From Brachybacterium sp042666875 (lineage in GTDB: Bacteria > Actinomycetota > Actinomycetes > Actinomycetales > Dermabacteraceae): 64,000 bases of DNA. A program made the translations under genes and the position numbers. The notes beneath the pieces were generated by a model. That model had not been told where the DNA came from, did no database searches, and saw only the letters and a list, made by a program, of their open reading frames with translations. Numbering within the stretch: position 1 is the stretch's first letter; each line of letters begins with the position of its first letter. Positions 7,362 to 17,851 of the stretch are shown here, piece by piece. The stretch lies in assembly GCF_042666875.1 (NCBI RefSeq), contig NZ_JBHTCX010000017.1, positions 248,001 through 312,000 on the forward strand. The letters run 5' to 3'.

Positions 7362-8759
7362 TCAGTGGTCCAGACGGCGCTCCTGGGCGAGCTTCTCCTG
7401 CTGGGCGCGCCGCTCCTCCTCGAGCTCCGAGGCGAGCTGCTCCAGGCGCAGCTCCGTGGTGCCCGTGCGGGACTCCATCGGCACGTACTCGCGCTCGGCG
7501 TGACCGGTGTAGATCTGGCGGGGACGGCCGATCTTCGTCTCCGGGTCGTGGATCATCTCCTGCCACTGCGCGATCCAGCCCGGCAGGCGGCCGATCGCGA
7601 ACAGCACGGTGAACATGTGCGTCGGGAACCCGATCGCCTTGTAGATGATGCCGGTGTAGAAGTCGACGTTGGGGTAGAGCCTGCGCTCGACGAAGTAGTC
7701 GTCGTTCAGCGCGATCTCCTCGAGCTTCATCGCCAGTTCGAGACGCTCGTCGTGGACGCCGAGCGTCTCGAGCACGTCGTCGGCGATCTTCTTGACGAAG
7801 CGGGCGCGAGGATCGTAGTTCTTGTACACCCGGTGGCCGAAGCCCATCAGCCGGATGCCGTCCTCCTTGTTCTTCACCTTCTCCATGAACTCGCGCGGAT
7901 CCAGGTCACGCTCCTGGATCTCGTCGAGCATCTCCATCACGGCCGCGTTGGCACCGCCGTGGGCGGGGCCCGAGAGCGCGCCGATGCCGGCGGAGATCGA
8001 GGTGAACAGGTTCGCCTGCGCGGAGCCGACCAGGCGCACCGCGGAGGTCGAGCAGTTCTGCTCGTGGTCCGCGTGCAGGATCAGCAGCTGCTCCATCGCG
8101 CGCACCACGACGGGGTCGGCGATGTAGTCCTCGACCGGGAAGCCGAAGGTCAGCCGCAGGAAGTTCTCGATCAGCGAGAGCCGGTTGTCCGGGTACAGCA
8201 GCGCGTGGCCCTGGGCGATGCGATGCGCGTAGGCCGCCATCGTCGGCACCTTCGCCAGCAGGCGCACGGTGGACAGTCGGGTCTGCTCCTCGTTGAAGGG
8301 GTCCAGGGAGTCCTGGTAGAAGGTCGACAGCCCCGAGACGCCCGCCTGCAGCACGGCCATGGGATGGGCGTCGCGCGGGTACCCGTCGAACATGCGCTTG
8401 AAGCGCTCGTCGAGCAGAGTGCGCCGCTCCACCTGGGCCTCGAAATTCTCCAGCTGGCCCTTGGTGGGCAGCTCCCCGTGGATCAGCAGGTAGGAGACCT
8501 CCAGGAAGGAGGACTTCTCCGCGAGCTGCTCGATGGGGTATCCGCGGTAGCGGAGGATGCCCTCGTCGCCGTCGATGTAGGTGATCGCGGACTTGGCGTT
8601 GGCGGTGTTCATGAAACCGGGGTCGTAGGTGACCTCTCCGGTCTCCTTGCGCAGCGGCCCGATCCCGATGCCGGAGTTCCCCTCGACGGCGGGGACGAGG
8701 GGGAGGTCGAGGGACTTGTCCCCGAGCGTGAGCTGGGCGGAGGACGTCTCGTGATCCAT
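7362..8759 (-). CDS. gltA: Citrate synthase
   Basis: A 465-residue type-II-like citrate synthase that condenses oxaloacetate and acetyl-CoA as the entry to the TCA cycle. Visible active-site blocks are HADHEQNCSTS (substrate His), GPAHGGAN, MGFGHRVYKNYDPRA (catalytic His and Arg) and a later PNVDFYTGI with the catalytic Asp. The N-terminal YDPGFMNTANAKSAITYIDGDEGILRYRGY segment is the standard GltA entry. A charged, Glu/Arg/Gln-rich extension of about 30 residues closes the C-terminus. GGAGAG precedes the ATG at 8 nt or so. It lies 53 bp downstream of dapC on the same strand, so read-through from fdxA-dapC is possible. Confidence 0.96.
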   Translation of the reverse strand: MDHETSSAQLTLGDKSLDLPLVPAVEGNSGIGIGPLRKETGEVTYDPGFMNTANAKSAITYIDGDEGILRYRGYPIEQLAEKSSFLEVSYLLIHGELPTKGQLENFEAQVERRTLLDERFKRMFDGYPRDAHPMAVLQAGVSGLSTFYQDSLDPFNEEQTRLSTVRLLAKVPTMAAYAHRIAQGHALLYPDNRLSLIENFLRLTFGFPVEDYIADPVVVRAMEQLLILHADHEQNCSTSAVRLVGSAQANLFTSISAGIGALSGPAHGGANAAVMEMLDEIQERDLDPREFMEKVKNKEDGIRLMGFGHRVYKNYDPRARFVKKIADDVLETLGVHDERLELAMKLEEIALNDDYFVERRLYPNVDFYTGIIYKAIGFPTHMFTVLFAIGRLPGWIAQWQEMIHDPETKIGRPRQIYTGHAEREYVPMESRTGTTELRLEQLASELEEERRAQQEKLAQERRLDH

Positions 8760-8812
8760 GGGCTCTCCGTTGTGCGTGGTGGGACCTGTGGGTGGCGCCG
8801 GCGGCGCAGGTA

Positions 8813-9982
8813 TCAGAGGCGCTCGAGGCGCCTGGCGGCGGTGGTGATCCGCTCGTCGGTCGCGGTCAGAGCGACACGGACGAAGACATCGCCCCCCTCA
8901 CCATAGAACATCCCCGGAGCGACCAGGACACCGGCGTCCGCGAGCCGGTCGACGGTGCTCATCGCCGGCTCGGCGAAGGTCGTCCACAGGTACAGTCCCG
9001 CCTGCGAGCCGCGGATCTCTCCCCCGGCGGCGCGCAGGGCCGGCTCCAGGACGTCGCGGCGGCCGCGGTAGATCTCACGCTGGGCGGCGGCGGCAGCGTC
9101 GTCGCCGAGGGCGACGGTCATGGCGTCCTGCATCGGGCCGGGGAGCATCATGCCGGCCTGCTTGCGCACGGCCACCAGCTCTCCGACCAGCTGCGGGTCG
9201 CCGGCGACGAAGGCTGCGCGGTACCCGGCGAGGTTGGACTGCTTGGACAGCGAGTACACGCAGAGCACGCCGTCCAGGACGCCGCCGCTGACGCGCGGGT
9301 CCAGCACGGAGGGTACCTCGTCCACCGTCCACGGCAGCAGGGCATAGCACTCGTCGGAGGCGACGATGATCCCGCGCTCGCGCGCCCACGCCACGATCGC
9401 CGCCATCTGCGCGGCATCGAGCACGTCCCCGGTCGGGTTCGACGGGGAGTTCAGCCACAGCAGGCGGATGCGGGAGGCGGCCGACGGATCGGGCAGCGCC
9501 GCGTCCCCGTGCGCTGCCAGGGCCGCCATGTCCACGGCGATCGACTCGGCGCCGATGAACCGGGCGCCCATGTCGTAGGTGGGGTAGGCGATGTGCGGGA
9601 ACGCCACGGCGTCCTCCGGGCCGAGCCCGAGCTGGAAGGGCAGGTGCGCGACCAGCTCCTTGGAGCCGACGGTCGGCAGCACGCCATCCGTGCCGAGGTG
9701 GGCGGGGGCCGCGCGGTGGCGGCCCGCGAAGTCCACCAGGGCCTCGCGCAGGGCGGGGGTGCCGACGGTCGTGGGGTAGCCGGGACGGTTCGCGGCCTCG
9801 ATCAGGGCCTGCTGCACCGAGGCCGGCGTCGCATCCACCGGGGTTCCCACGGAGAGGTCGACGATCCCCCCGGGGTGACCGGCGGCGCGCTTCTTGGCCG
9901 TGGCCAGCGCGTCCCAGGGGAACGCGGGCAGGCGGCCGGCGAGTCCGCGACGGGTGGTGGCCTGCGGGTCGGAGACGGCCAC
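8813..9982 (-). CDS. dapC: Succinyldiaminopimelate aminotransferase
   Basis: A 389-residue class I/II PLP aminotransferase, assigned as DapC by sequence pattern and neighbour. It converts N-succinyl-2-amino-6-ketopimelate to N-succinyl-LL-DAP using glutamate. Seen: NSPSNPTG substrate-binding motif, SDECYALL (PLP Asp), and SLSKQSNLAGYRAAF with the Schiff-base Lys. The start lies 3 bp after the stop of the ferredoxin gene, the fdxC-dapC pair typical of actinobacteria (Rv1177-Rv1178). General class I aminotransferases look alike, so the DapC name leans on this context and on the presence of dapD and dapE. Confidence 0.9.
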   Translation of the reverse strand: MAVSDPQATTRRGLAGRLPAFPWDALATAKKRAAGHPGGIVDLSVGTPVDATPASVQQALIEAANRPGYPTTVGTPALREALVDFAGRHRAAPAHLGTDGVLPTVGSKELVAHLPFQLGLGPEDAVAFPHIAYPTYDMGARFIGAESIAVDMAALAAHGDAALPDPSAASRIRLLWLNSPSNPTGDVLDAAQMAAIVAWARERGIIVASDECYALLPWTVDEVPSVLDPRVSGGVLDGVLCVYSLSKQSNLAGYRAAFVAGDPQLVGELVAVRKQAGMMLPGPMQDAMTVALGDDAAAAAQREIYRGRRDVLEPALRAAGGEIRGSQAGLYLWTTFAEPAMSTVDRLADAGVLVAPGMFYGEGGDVFVRVALTATDERITTAARRLERL

Positions 9983-9985
9983 GGA

Positions 9986-10315
9986 TCAGCCCAGCGGGTT
10001 CGGCTGCGGGGGCAGGGCTTCGATGAGGGGGTGGTCCTTGTCGATCACGCCCATCTTGGCGGCGCCGCCCGGCGCACCGAGGTCGTCGAAGAAGTCGACG
10101 TTGGCGTTGTAGTACTCGGCCCACTGGTCCGGCGTGTCGTCCTCGTAGAAGATCGCCTCCACGGGGCACACGGGTTCGCAGGCTCCGCAGTCCACGCATT
10201 CGTCGGGCTGGATGTAGAGCATCCGGTTGCCCTCGTAGATGCAGTCCACCGGGCATTCGTCCACACACGCGCGGTCCTTGACGTCCACGCACGGCAGCGC
10301 GATGACATAGGTCAT
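9986..10315 (-). CDS. fdxA: Seven-iron ferredoxin
   Basis: A 109-residue ferredoxin. The N-terminal Cys set is C9-x7-C17-x3-C21-P, a [3Fe-4S] ligand pattern with Cys50 of the second set; C40-x2-C43-x2-C46-x3-C50-P supplies the [4Fe-4S] cluster. The long C-terminal extension (residues 60-109) is usual for actinobacterial FdxA/FdxC, which deliver electrons to cytochromes P450 and other oxidoreductases. Start at 10315 (MTYVIALPCVD) is the family start and has AAGGA about 10 nt upstream; an in-frame ATG three codons earlier is less well placed. It is 3 bp ahead of dapC. Confidence 0.93.
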   Translation of the reverse strand: MTYVIALPCVDVKDRACVDECPVDCIYEGNRMLYIQPDECVDCGACEPVCPVEAIFYEDDTPDQWAEYYNANVDFFDDLGAPGGAAKMGVIDKDHPLIEALPPQPNPLG

Positions 10316-10568
10316 GAGCAGCATCCTTCTCTCGGCGACGGACCCCATCATCTCATTCCGCGCCGGGACCGGCCCGCCGACCGAGAGTCTGCGGGCCGGA
10401 CGTGACGCGACGAACACGGCGGGCGGCGATACCCTCGCCACGGTCTCCGGCCGAGGTGCTGGCACGATGTCTGCCGGGCATCCTGAGACGATGTCGGCCG
10501 GACGCCCCGGGCAGCGCGCTGAGCGGGACCGCCGGGGAACGAACCACCGCTCGAACGAGGAGCACTGC

Positions 10569-10844
10569 ATGATGACGATCCGCGACGGACACCGGGTGCG
10601 TGCCGGCTGGGCGCCCTTCCTGCTGACGGGCAGGCGCGTGGTGCTGCGCTACGCGATCGACCGCGAGTCCTCGCCCCACGGGGAATCGATGACCGACGCG
10701 CTGGGCACCGTCCTGACGACGGACGACGCGGAGGTTCGGGTGATGACCAAGCGCGGCCAGGTGCGGATCCCGCGACGGCTGGTCATCGCGGCGAAGGAGG
10801 TCCCTCCCCCGCCGGTGCGGCGCGCGGCGCCCGGCGCGCCCTGA
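10569..10844 (+). CDS. Small protein resembling the SH3-like domain of Rv0428c-type acetyltransferases
   Basis: A 91-residue protein. AGGAG lies 6 nt before the ATG at 10569. The core GRRVVLRYAI...TDALGTVLTTDDAEVRVMTKRGQVRIPRRLVIAAKEVPPPPVRR follows the small beta-barrel that precedes the GNAT domain in Rv0428c-like proteins, ending in the same AAKEVPPPP linker. Here the GNAT part is absent and the protein stops 13 residues later, so it is either a stand-alone domain or the remnant of a longer gene. The assignment is from remembered family pattern. The last 62 bp overlap the 3' end of the convergent phosphatidyltransferase gene. Confidence 0.65.
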   Translation: MMTIRDGHRVRAGWAPFLLTGRRVVLRYAIDRESSPHGESMTDALGTVLTTDDAEVRVMTKRGQVRIPRRLVIAAKEVPPPPVRRAAPGAP

Positions 10845-11373
10845 GGACGTAGTCCGCGCTGGCGACCACGTGCATCGCCACGCCGGCCCACAGCAGTGCC
10901 TGGACCGCGGGGAGCAGACCGGGCACCCAGGCGGCCGCCGCGGCCAGCAGCAGCACCGCGGCCATCAGCACGAACGTGCGGACCTTCCCGAGTGCGGAGA
11001 CCGAGATCCGGCGGCCGAGGGCCGCCCGGCTCGCCAGCAGGGCGACCGCCACGTCCGAGAGCACGATCACCACCAGCGCCAGCCAGGGCAGCAGCCCCGT
11101 GAGGGTGAGGGTCAGGACGATCGCCGCGAGCCCCAGCCGATCGGCGATCGGATCGATGATCTCCCCGGTGCGGCTGGTCTGGTTCAGCGCACGGGCCAGC
11201 ACGCCGTCGACCCAGTCCGTCGAGGCCCACAGCAGCAGCAGGACGACAGCGACCGTGTCCGGCCCTCCCGCCAGCAGCACGCAGACCGGCACCAGCAGCA
11301 CCAGGCGCACCAGAGTCACGGCATTGGGGAGGGTCGCCCAATCGGGGCGACGCGCGGAGCTCATGGTGATCAT
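10783..11373 (-). CDS. CDP-alcohol phosphatidyltransferase
   Basis: A 196-residue integral membrane enzyme with the full CDP-alcohol signature D53-x2-D56-G-x2-A60-R61-x8-G70-x3-D74-x3-D78, which binds two metal ions and the CDP moiety. Five to six hydrophobic segments follow the usual pattern. It would transfer a phosphatidyl group from CDP-diacylglycerol to an alcohol; the acceptor (glycerol-3-phosphate, inositol phosphate or another) cannot be read from the motif. It is 9 bp behind an unknown membrane protein in the typA transcription unit. Start: ATG 11373, or the ATG three codons later. The C-terminal tail, Arg/Pro-rich, overlaps the convergent small gene by 62 bp. Confidence 0.88.
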   Translation of the reverse strand: MITMSSARRPDWATLPNAVTLVRLVLLVPVCVLLAGGPDTVAVVLLLLWASTDWVDGVLARALNQTSRTGEIIDPIADRLGLAAIVLTLTLTGLLPWLALVVIVLSDVAVALLASRAALGRRISVSALGKVRTFVLMAAVLLLAAAAAWVPGLLPAVQALLWAGVAMHVVASADYVLRARRAPRAAPAGEGPPSPR

Positions 11374-11382
11374 TGTCCCCGA

Positions 11383-11820
11383 TCAGCGCGCGGACAGCCG
11401 CCGCCGCAGCGTCACGACCAGCGCCACGGCGAACGGGATCGCCACGCCGAGGCCCTGCACGATCCATCCCGAGTACTGCGTCTGCTCGCCGATCACCGCG
11501 GGCATCAGCACCCCACCGCCCGCTCCGCGGCCGAGGAACGGGGAGGCGAGCAGTCCCCACAGGCAGCCGAGCACCACCACCGGCAGCCGGGATCCGGTCG
11601 CCGCGTAGAGAAACACGCAGGCCACGACCTGGAATGCGCCGCCGAAGACCAGGCCGGCCGGCCAGTCGACGCCGCCGATCTCGAGGCGCACGCGATGGGT
11701 GGTCACCATCAGCAGCACGGAGATGACGGCCAGCACGATCGCCATCGTCGCCTGCGTGAGGCGGGCGGCGAGGGAGTTCGTGTCGACCGTGACCCCCGGC
11801 CCGCGCTGCGGCGCCGTCAC
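11383..11820 (-). CDS. Four-helix membrane protein of unknown function
   Basis: A 145-residue protein starting with GTG at 11820, four bases after the typA stop. Four hydrophobic segments (about residues 22-43, 53-75, 78-108, 118-139) are separated by short loops. A small four-helix protein linked to typA/mshB-region genes occurs across actinobacteria (Rv1171-like, annotated DUF6113), and this sequence fits in size and layout; I hold that assignment loosely. Its position between typA and a CDP-alcohol phosphatidyltransferase suggests co-expression only. A downstream GTG (about 11793) is an alternative start. Confidence 0.6.
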   Translation of the reverse strand: MTAPQRGPGVTVDTNSLAARLTQATMAIVLAVISVLLMVTTHRVRLEIGGVDWPAGLVFGGAFQVVACVFLYAATGSRLPVVVLGCLWGLLASPFLGRGAGGGVLMPAVIGEQTQYSGWIVQGLGVAIPFAVALVVTLRRRLSAR

Positions 11821-11824
11821 CGCA

Positions 11825-13747
<1,923 letters not shown>

Positions 13748-13799
13748 GCGTGAAGGCTCGTTTCGGGTCGCGGGACGGGTCACGGACCGAGCAGCGCCC

Positions 13800-13842
13800 G
13801 GCCGCACAGGGTGCGGCCCGCTCCAGGGCCATAGCGATCCTA
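13800..13842 (-). promoter_or_regulatory. typA leader hairpin and candidate -10
   Basis: TAGGAT on the minus strand (13837-13842) fits a -10 element and would place the start of transcription near 13830. Within the resulting leader of about 85 nt lies an 8-bp perfect stem with a 3-nt loop (13800-13807 with 13811-13818). No convincing -35 is seen. Confidence 0.35.
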
Positions 13843-13890
13843 CCGGCCTGGGCGCCGAGTCCCAGGGGCGAGGGAGTGAGAGTTTCGACG

Positions 13891-13937
13891 CCATGGCGCC
13901 CCCGGGGACCGCGAACGCGATCCCGCGGGCGCCATGG
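13891..13937 (-). terminator. Terminator of the dpp operon
   Basis: An 11-bp perfect outer stem (13891-13901 with 13927-13937) with a further inner GC helix. It starts 3 bp after the stop codon of the fused ATPase gene, the last gene of the peptide importer operon. Confidence 0.8.
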
Positions 13938-13939
13938 GG

Positions 13940-15814
13940 TCAGACGTGGCCCGACTGCGAGAACGGATCGATCACGTCGTCCGGTCGCGGATCGGCGGTC
14001 TCCCCCGCGTCGTCCGCGGCCGTGTCCGCTGTCGTCTCCGCGGGCGCGTCGACGTCGATCGTCTCGGCCCCCGCGAGCGGGATGGTCCGGCCGGGGATCG
14101 CCGCGAGCAGGCGCTTCGTGTAGTCCTGCTGCGGATCGTGGAAGACCTCGTCGGTGGTCCCCTGCTCGACGACCTCACCCTTCTCCATGACCAGCGTGCG
14201 GTCCGCGATCTGACGAACCACCGCGAGGTCATGGGTGATGAAGAGATAGGACAGTCCCAGCTCGGCCTGCAGGTCATTGAGCAGGTCGAGCACCTGGGCC
14301 TGGACCAGCACGTCGAGCGCCGAGACCGCCTCGTCGCAGATGACGACCTCCGGGTCCAGGGCGAGGGCGCGGGCGATCGCGATGCGCTGGCGCTGACCGC
14401 CCGAGAGCTCGTTGGGGTAGCGCTGCATCATCGAGGCCGGCAGCGAGACCTTCTCCAGCAGGTCGCGCACCCTGGCCTCCCTGCTCCTGGCGTCGCCGAT
14501 GCCGTGCAGCCGCATCGGCTCCTCGATGGTGCGATAGATCGAGTACATCGGATCCAGCGTGCCGTAGGGGTTCTGGAAGATCGGCTGCACCTTGCTGCGC
14601 AGCGTCTTCAGCTCCCGGCGCGAGTGCGTCGTGACGTCCTTGCCTTCGAAGAGCACGCGGCCGGAGGTGGGCTTCAGCAGCCGCAGGACCATCTGCGCGA
14701 CGGTCGACTTGCCGGAGCCGGACTCCCCCACGATCGCCGTGGTGGTGCCGCGCTGGAGCTCGAAGGAGACGTCGTCGACGGCGCGGAACGGCGTGGATCT
14801 CCACGGCACGGCCCCACGGATCGGGAAGTCCTTGGTCAGGTGCTCGACCTGGATCACCGCCTCGTCGGCGGAGCCCTGACCCGGAGCGTCGTCCCGTTCG
14901 GCCGCATGGCGCCGGGCTTCGGCGGAGGTGCGCTCGCGCTCGCTGACGGAGACCAGTCGGCGCGAGGCCAGCGACGGCGCGGCCGCGATGAGCCGCTTGG
15001 TGTAGGGATGCTGCGGCTTCTGCAGGATCTCCAGCGCCGGGCCGGCCTCGACGACGCGGCCCTTGTACATGACCACCAGGTTCTGGGCGCGCTCGGCGGC
15101 GAGGCCGAGGTCATGGGTGATCAGCAGAACCGCGACCCCGAGCTCCTTGGTCAGCGAGTCGAGATGGTCGAGGATCTGCTGCTGGACGGTGACGTCCAGG
15201 GCGCTGGTGGGTTCGTCGGCGATGAGCAGCTTCGGGCGCGCGGCCAGGCCCATCGCGATCAGCGCACGCTGCTTCATGCCGCCCGAGAACTCGTGCGGGT
15301 ACTGGTTGGCGCGGCGCTCCGCATCGGGAAGGCCGGCCTCCTTCAGCAGCTCGATGGTCCGCTCGTGCGCGGCGGAGCCCTTGACCACGTTGTTCGCGGT
15401 CAGAGCCTCCTGGATCTGGGAGCCGACCTTCCACATGGGGTTGAGGTTGCTCATCGGATCCTGCGGGACCAGTCCGATCTCGCTGCCGCGCAGGGCGAGG
15501 ATCTCGCGCATGGGCACATCAGTGATGTCCCGTCCGGCGAAGCGGATCGAGCCGGCGGTGACCGAACCGTTCTCGGGCAGCAGCCGGGCGATGCTCATCG
15601 CGGTGGTGGACTTGCCCGATCCGGACTCGCCCACGATCGCGACGGTCTCGCCGGGATAGACCTCGAGATTCGCGGCCCGGACGCCCTGCACGGGACCCGA
15701 GGAGGTCGTGAACGTGATCTCGAGATCGGAGAGCTCGAGCAGGGGCTCGGCCGGCTTCCCTCCCGGGTTCTCCGGCTGGGAGAAGGGCTGGGACTGCGGA
15801 GAGGTGGTGGTCAT
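13940..15814 (-). CDS. Fused dipeptide/oligopeptide ABC transporter ATPase (DppD-DppF)
   Basis: A 624-residue protein with two complete ABC ATPase halves. The first has Walker A GESGSGKS (62-69), signature FSGGMKQR and LLIADEPTSALD; the second has Walker A GESGSGKS (near 365), signature LSGGQRQR and VICDEAVSALD. In the second half the usual EP after the Walker B Asp reads EAVSALD. Each half ends in the oligopeptide-binding extension with HPYTKRLIAAAP or QQDYTKRLLAAIPG. Normally DppD and DppF are separate; the fusion gives a single-chain ATPase pair, a common actinobacterial form. A charged linker (about 300-325) joins them. ATG overlaps the permease stop by 4 nt. An acidic, Ala/Asp-rich tail ends the protein. 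Confidence 0.92.
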   Translation of the reverse strand: MTTTSPQSQPFSQPENPGGKPAEPLLELSDLEITFTTSSGPVQGVRAANLEVYPGETVAIVGESGSGKSTTAMSIARLLPENGSVTAGSIRFAGRDITDVPMREILALRGSEIGLVPQDPMSNLNPMWKVGSQIQEALTANNVVKGSAAHERTIELLKEAGLPDAERRANQYPHEFSGGMKQRALIAMGLAARPKLLIADEPTSALDVTVQQQILDHLDSLTKELGVAVLLITHDLGLAAERAQNLVVMYKGRVVEAGPALEILQKPQHPYTKRLIAAAPSLASRRLVSVSERERTSAEARRHAAERDDAPGQGSADEAVIQVEHLTKDFPIRGAVPWRSTPFRAVDDVSFELQRGTTTAIVGESGSGKSTVAQMVLRLLKPTSGRVLFEGKDVTTHSRRELKTLRSKVQPIFQNPYGTLDPMYSIYRTIEEPMRLHGIGDARSREARVRDLLEKVSLPASMMQRYPNELSGGQRQRIAIARALALDPEVVICDEAVSALDVLVQAQVLDLLNDLQAELGLSYLFITHDLAVVRQIADRTLVMEKGEVVEQGTTDEVFHDPQQDYTKRLLAAIPGRTIPLAGAETIDVDAPAETTADTAADDAGETADPRPDDVIDPFSQSGHV

Positions 15815-16764
15815 CGCTTCTTCGCCTTCGGGTCGAGGGCGTCGCGCACGGCGTCACCGAGCATGATGAAGCTCAGAACGGTGATGGCCAGCGCCAACGA
15901 GGGGTAGAACAGCATCATCGGCTGGGAGCGCAGAGCGTCCCGCGCGGTGGAGATGTCCCCGCCCCAGGACACTGCCGAGGGCGGCAGCCCGACGCCGAGG
16001 AACGTCAGGGTCGCCTCGGCCACGATGTACACGCCGAGGTTCACGGTGGCCGTGACGATCACCGGGGCGATCGCGTTGGGGATCACATGCTTCAGCAGGA
16101 TCGACGTGCGTGAGGCGCCGAGTGCCGTCGAGGCCGTCACGAAGTCCTGGTTCTTCACCGAGATGACGGAGCCGCGCATGATGCGGGCGATGTTGGTCCA
16201 CCCGAAGATGCCGAGCACGAGGACCACGATCCACACGTTGATGTTGTCGAAGCGGTTGCCGATCACGATGGCGCCGAGGATCAGGGGGACCGCGAAGAAG
16301 ATGTCGGTCACGCGGGAGAGGATCGCGTCGAAGATGCCGCCGACGAAGCCCGCGATCGAGCCCAGCACGCTGCCGATCAGCGTCGAGAGGATCATCGTGA
16401 AGAAGCCGACCGTCACCGAGGCGCGGGCCCCGTACAGCGTGCGTGCGAGCACGTCGTAGCCCTGGATCGTGGTGCCGAAGGGATGTTCGCCGCTGGGTTC
16501 CTCCCGCGCTTGCGAGAGGTCGCCGTAGGTCGGGTCCTGATCCGTGAACACGCCGGGGAACGCGGCGATGAACAGCAGTCCCAGGATCATGATCGCGGAG
16601 ATGATGAAGACCGGGTTGCGGATCAGGCTGTGCAGGGCCTCGCCCCACATTGAACGCGGTGTCGCGGTGGTGTCGACGGCGTCGACGGCCTGTAGCGGGG
16701 TCTCCTCGAGCGGCGCGACGTAGTGCTCCGCCGAGGGGCGGATGGCGCGGGCTTCACTGGGCAT
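15811..16764 (-). CDS. Peptide ABC transporter permease, DppC type
   Basis: A 317-residue inner-membrane permease with an N-terminal about 45-residue cytoplasmic segment, the OppC_N-type first helix (FIISAIMILGLLFIAAFPG), a periplasmic part with DPTYGDLSQAREEPSGEHPFGTT (the HPFGTDxxGRD-like motif), and five further helices. The EAA loop reads ALGASRTSILLKHVIPNAIAPV. It pairs with DppB to form the channel for peptides delivered by the lipoprotein. It overlaps the DppB stop by 11 bp and the ATPase start by 4 bp, so translation of the three is coupled. Confidence 0.93.
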   Translation of the reverse strand: MPSEARAIRPSAEHYVAPLEETPLQAVDAVDTTATPRSMWGEALHSLIRNPVFIISAIMILGLLFIAAFPGVFTDQDPTYGDLSQAREEPSGEHPFGTTIQGYDVLARTLYGARASVTVGFFTMILSTLIGSVLGSIAGFVGGIFDAILSRVTDIFFAVPLILGAIVIGNRFDNINVWIVVLVLGIFGWTNIARIMRGSVISVKNQDFVTASTALGASRTSILLKHVIPNAIAPVIVTATVNLGVYIVAEATLTFLGVGLPPSAVSWGGDISTARDALRSQPMMLFYPSLALAITVLSFIMLGDAVRDALDPKAKKR

Positions 16765-17683
16765 AACGGATCCTCGGGTCGAGCACGGCGTAGAGCAGGT
16801 CCACGATGAGGTTGGCGAGCAGGAAGATGATCACCAGCAGCGTCACGATCGAGACGATCAGCGGGCTCTCACCGTCGTTGATGGCCCGGAAGAGCAGCGA
16901 GCCGATGCCGCTGATGTTGAAGATGCGCTCGGTGACGATGGCCCCGCCCATGAGGGCGCCCAGATCGGCACCGATGAAGGTGACGACGGGGATGAGCGAG
17001 TTGCGCAGGATGTGCTTGGTGATCACGCCGCCGCGGGAGAGGCCCTTCGCGGTCGCGGTGCGGACGTGGTCGGCCGTGGCGACCTCGGCGACCGAGGTGC
17101 GGGTCAGGCGCAGCACATAGGCGAAGGAGACGGCTCCCAGCACGGTGGCCGGGACCAGCAGGTTCACGAAGGACGGATCACGGCCTACATTGACGGGCAC
17201 CACGCCCAGCTGGACGCCGAGCACGAACTGGGCGACGAAGCCGATGACGAAGGTCGGCACCGCGATCAGCAGCAGGGACACCATCAGCAGCGTGGTGTCG
17301 ATCAGCGTGCCCTTCTTCAGCCCGGAGATCACGCCGGCGATCACACCGAAGACTGCCTCGATGACCACCGCCATGATCGCGAGCCGGAACGTGACCGGGA
17401 ACGCCGCGGCGATCTGATCCGCGATGGGCCGGCCGTTGAAGCCGACGCCGAAGTCGCCTTGGACCAGGTTCCCCAGGTAGATCAGCCACTGGATCAGGAC
17501 CGGCTTGTCGAGGTTGTACTGCTGCCTCAGCTGGTCCTCGATGGCCGCGGAGATGGGTTTGTCCCCGGCGATCGTCGCGATGGGATCGCCGGCGGAGGCG
17601 AAGGCCATCAGATAGACGATGAGGGTGGCACCGAGGAACACGGGGATCATCTGCAGCAATCGCCGCACGATGTACCAGATCAC
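16754..17683 (-). CDS. Peptide ABC transporter permease, DppB type
   Basis: A 309-residue permease that starts MIWYIVRRLLQMIPVFLGATLIVYLMAF, the typical DppB first helix. Six membrane helices are visible; the EAA loop is TAKGLSRGGVITKHILRNSLIPVVTF. It forms the translocation pore with the DppC-type protein. The gene follows the binding-protein gene after 168 bp that contain two hairpins, which probably lowers permease expression relative to the binding protein. Confidence 0.93.
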   Translation of the reverse strand: MIWYIVRRLLQMIPVFLGATLIVYLMAFASAGDPIATIAGDKPISAAIEDQLRQQYNLDKPVLIQWLIYLGNLVQGDFGVGFNGRPIADQIAAAFPVTFRLAIMAVVIEAVFGVIAGVISGLKKGTLIDTTLLMVSLLLIAVPTFVIGFVAQFVLGVQLGVVPVNVGRDPSFVNLLVPATVLGAVSFAYVLRLTRTSVAEVATADHVRTATAKGLSRGGVITKHILRNSLIPVVTFIGADLGALMGGAIVTERIFNISGIGSLLFRAINDGESPLIVSIVTLLVIIFLLANLIVDLLYAVLDPRIRYAQ

Positions 17684-17761
17684 GTTGTTCGCTTTCGACG
17701 TCGGATTCGGGGCACAGGCCCCGGCGGGCAGCCCGGGACGAAGGGTACCGGGCGCACGACA

Positions 17762-17846
17762 GCGGGAACCGGGCTCGGCCCGATCCCCGCTGACGGGTGT
17801 GACGGATCAGTTCGGTTCAGACCGCAACGACGTCTGATCCGTCACA
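17762..17846 (-). terminator. Intra-operon hairpins behind the binding-protein gene
   Basis: In the 168-bp gap between the binding-protein stop (17852) and dppB, a perfect 13-bp stem (17798-17810 with 17834-17846, 23-nt loop) begins 6 bp after the stop. A second imperfect GC hairpin lies at 17762-17790. Together they fit a partial terminator or an mRNA-stabilising element that gives more binding protein than permease. Confidence 0.65.
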
Positions 17847-17851
17847 GAGGA

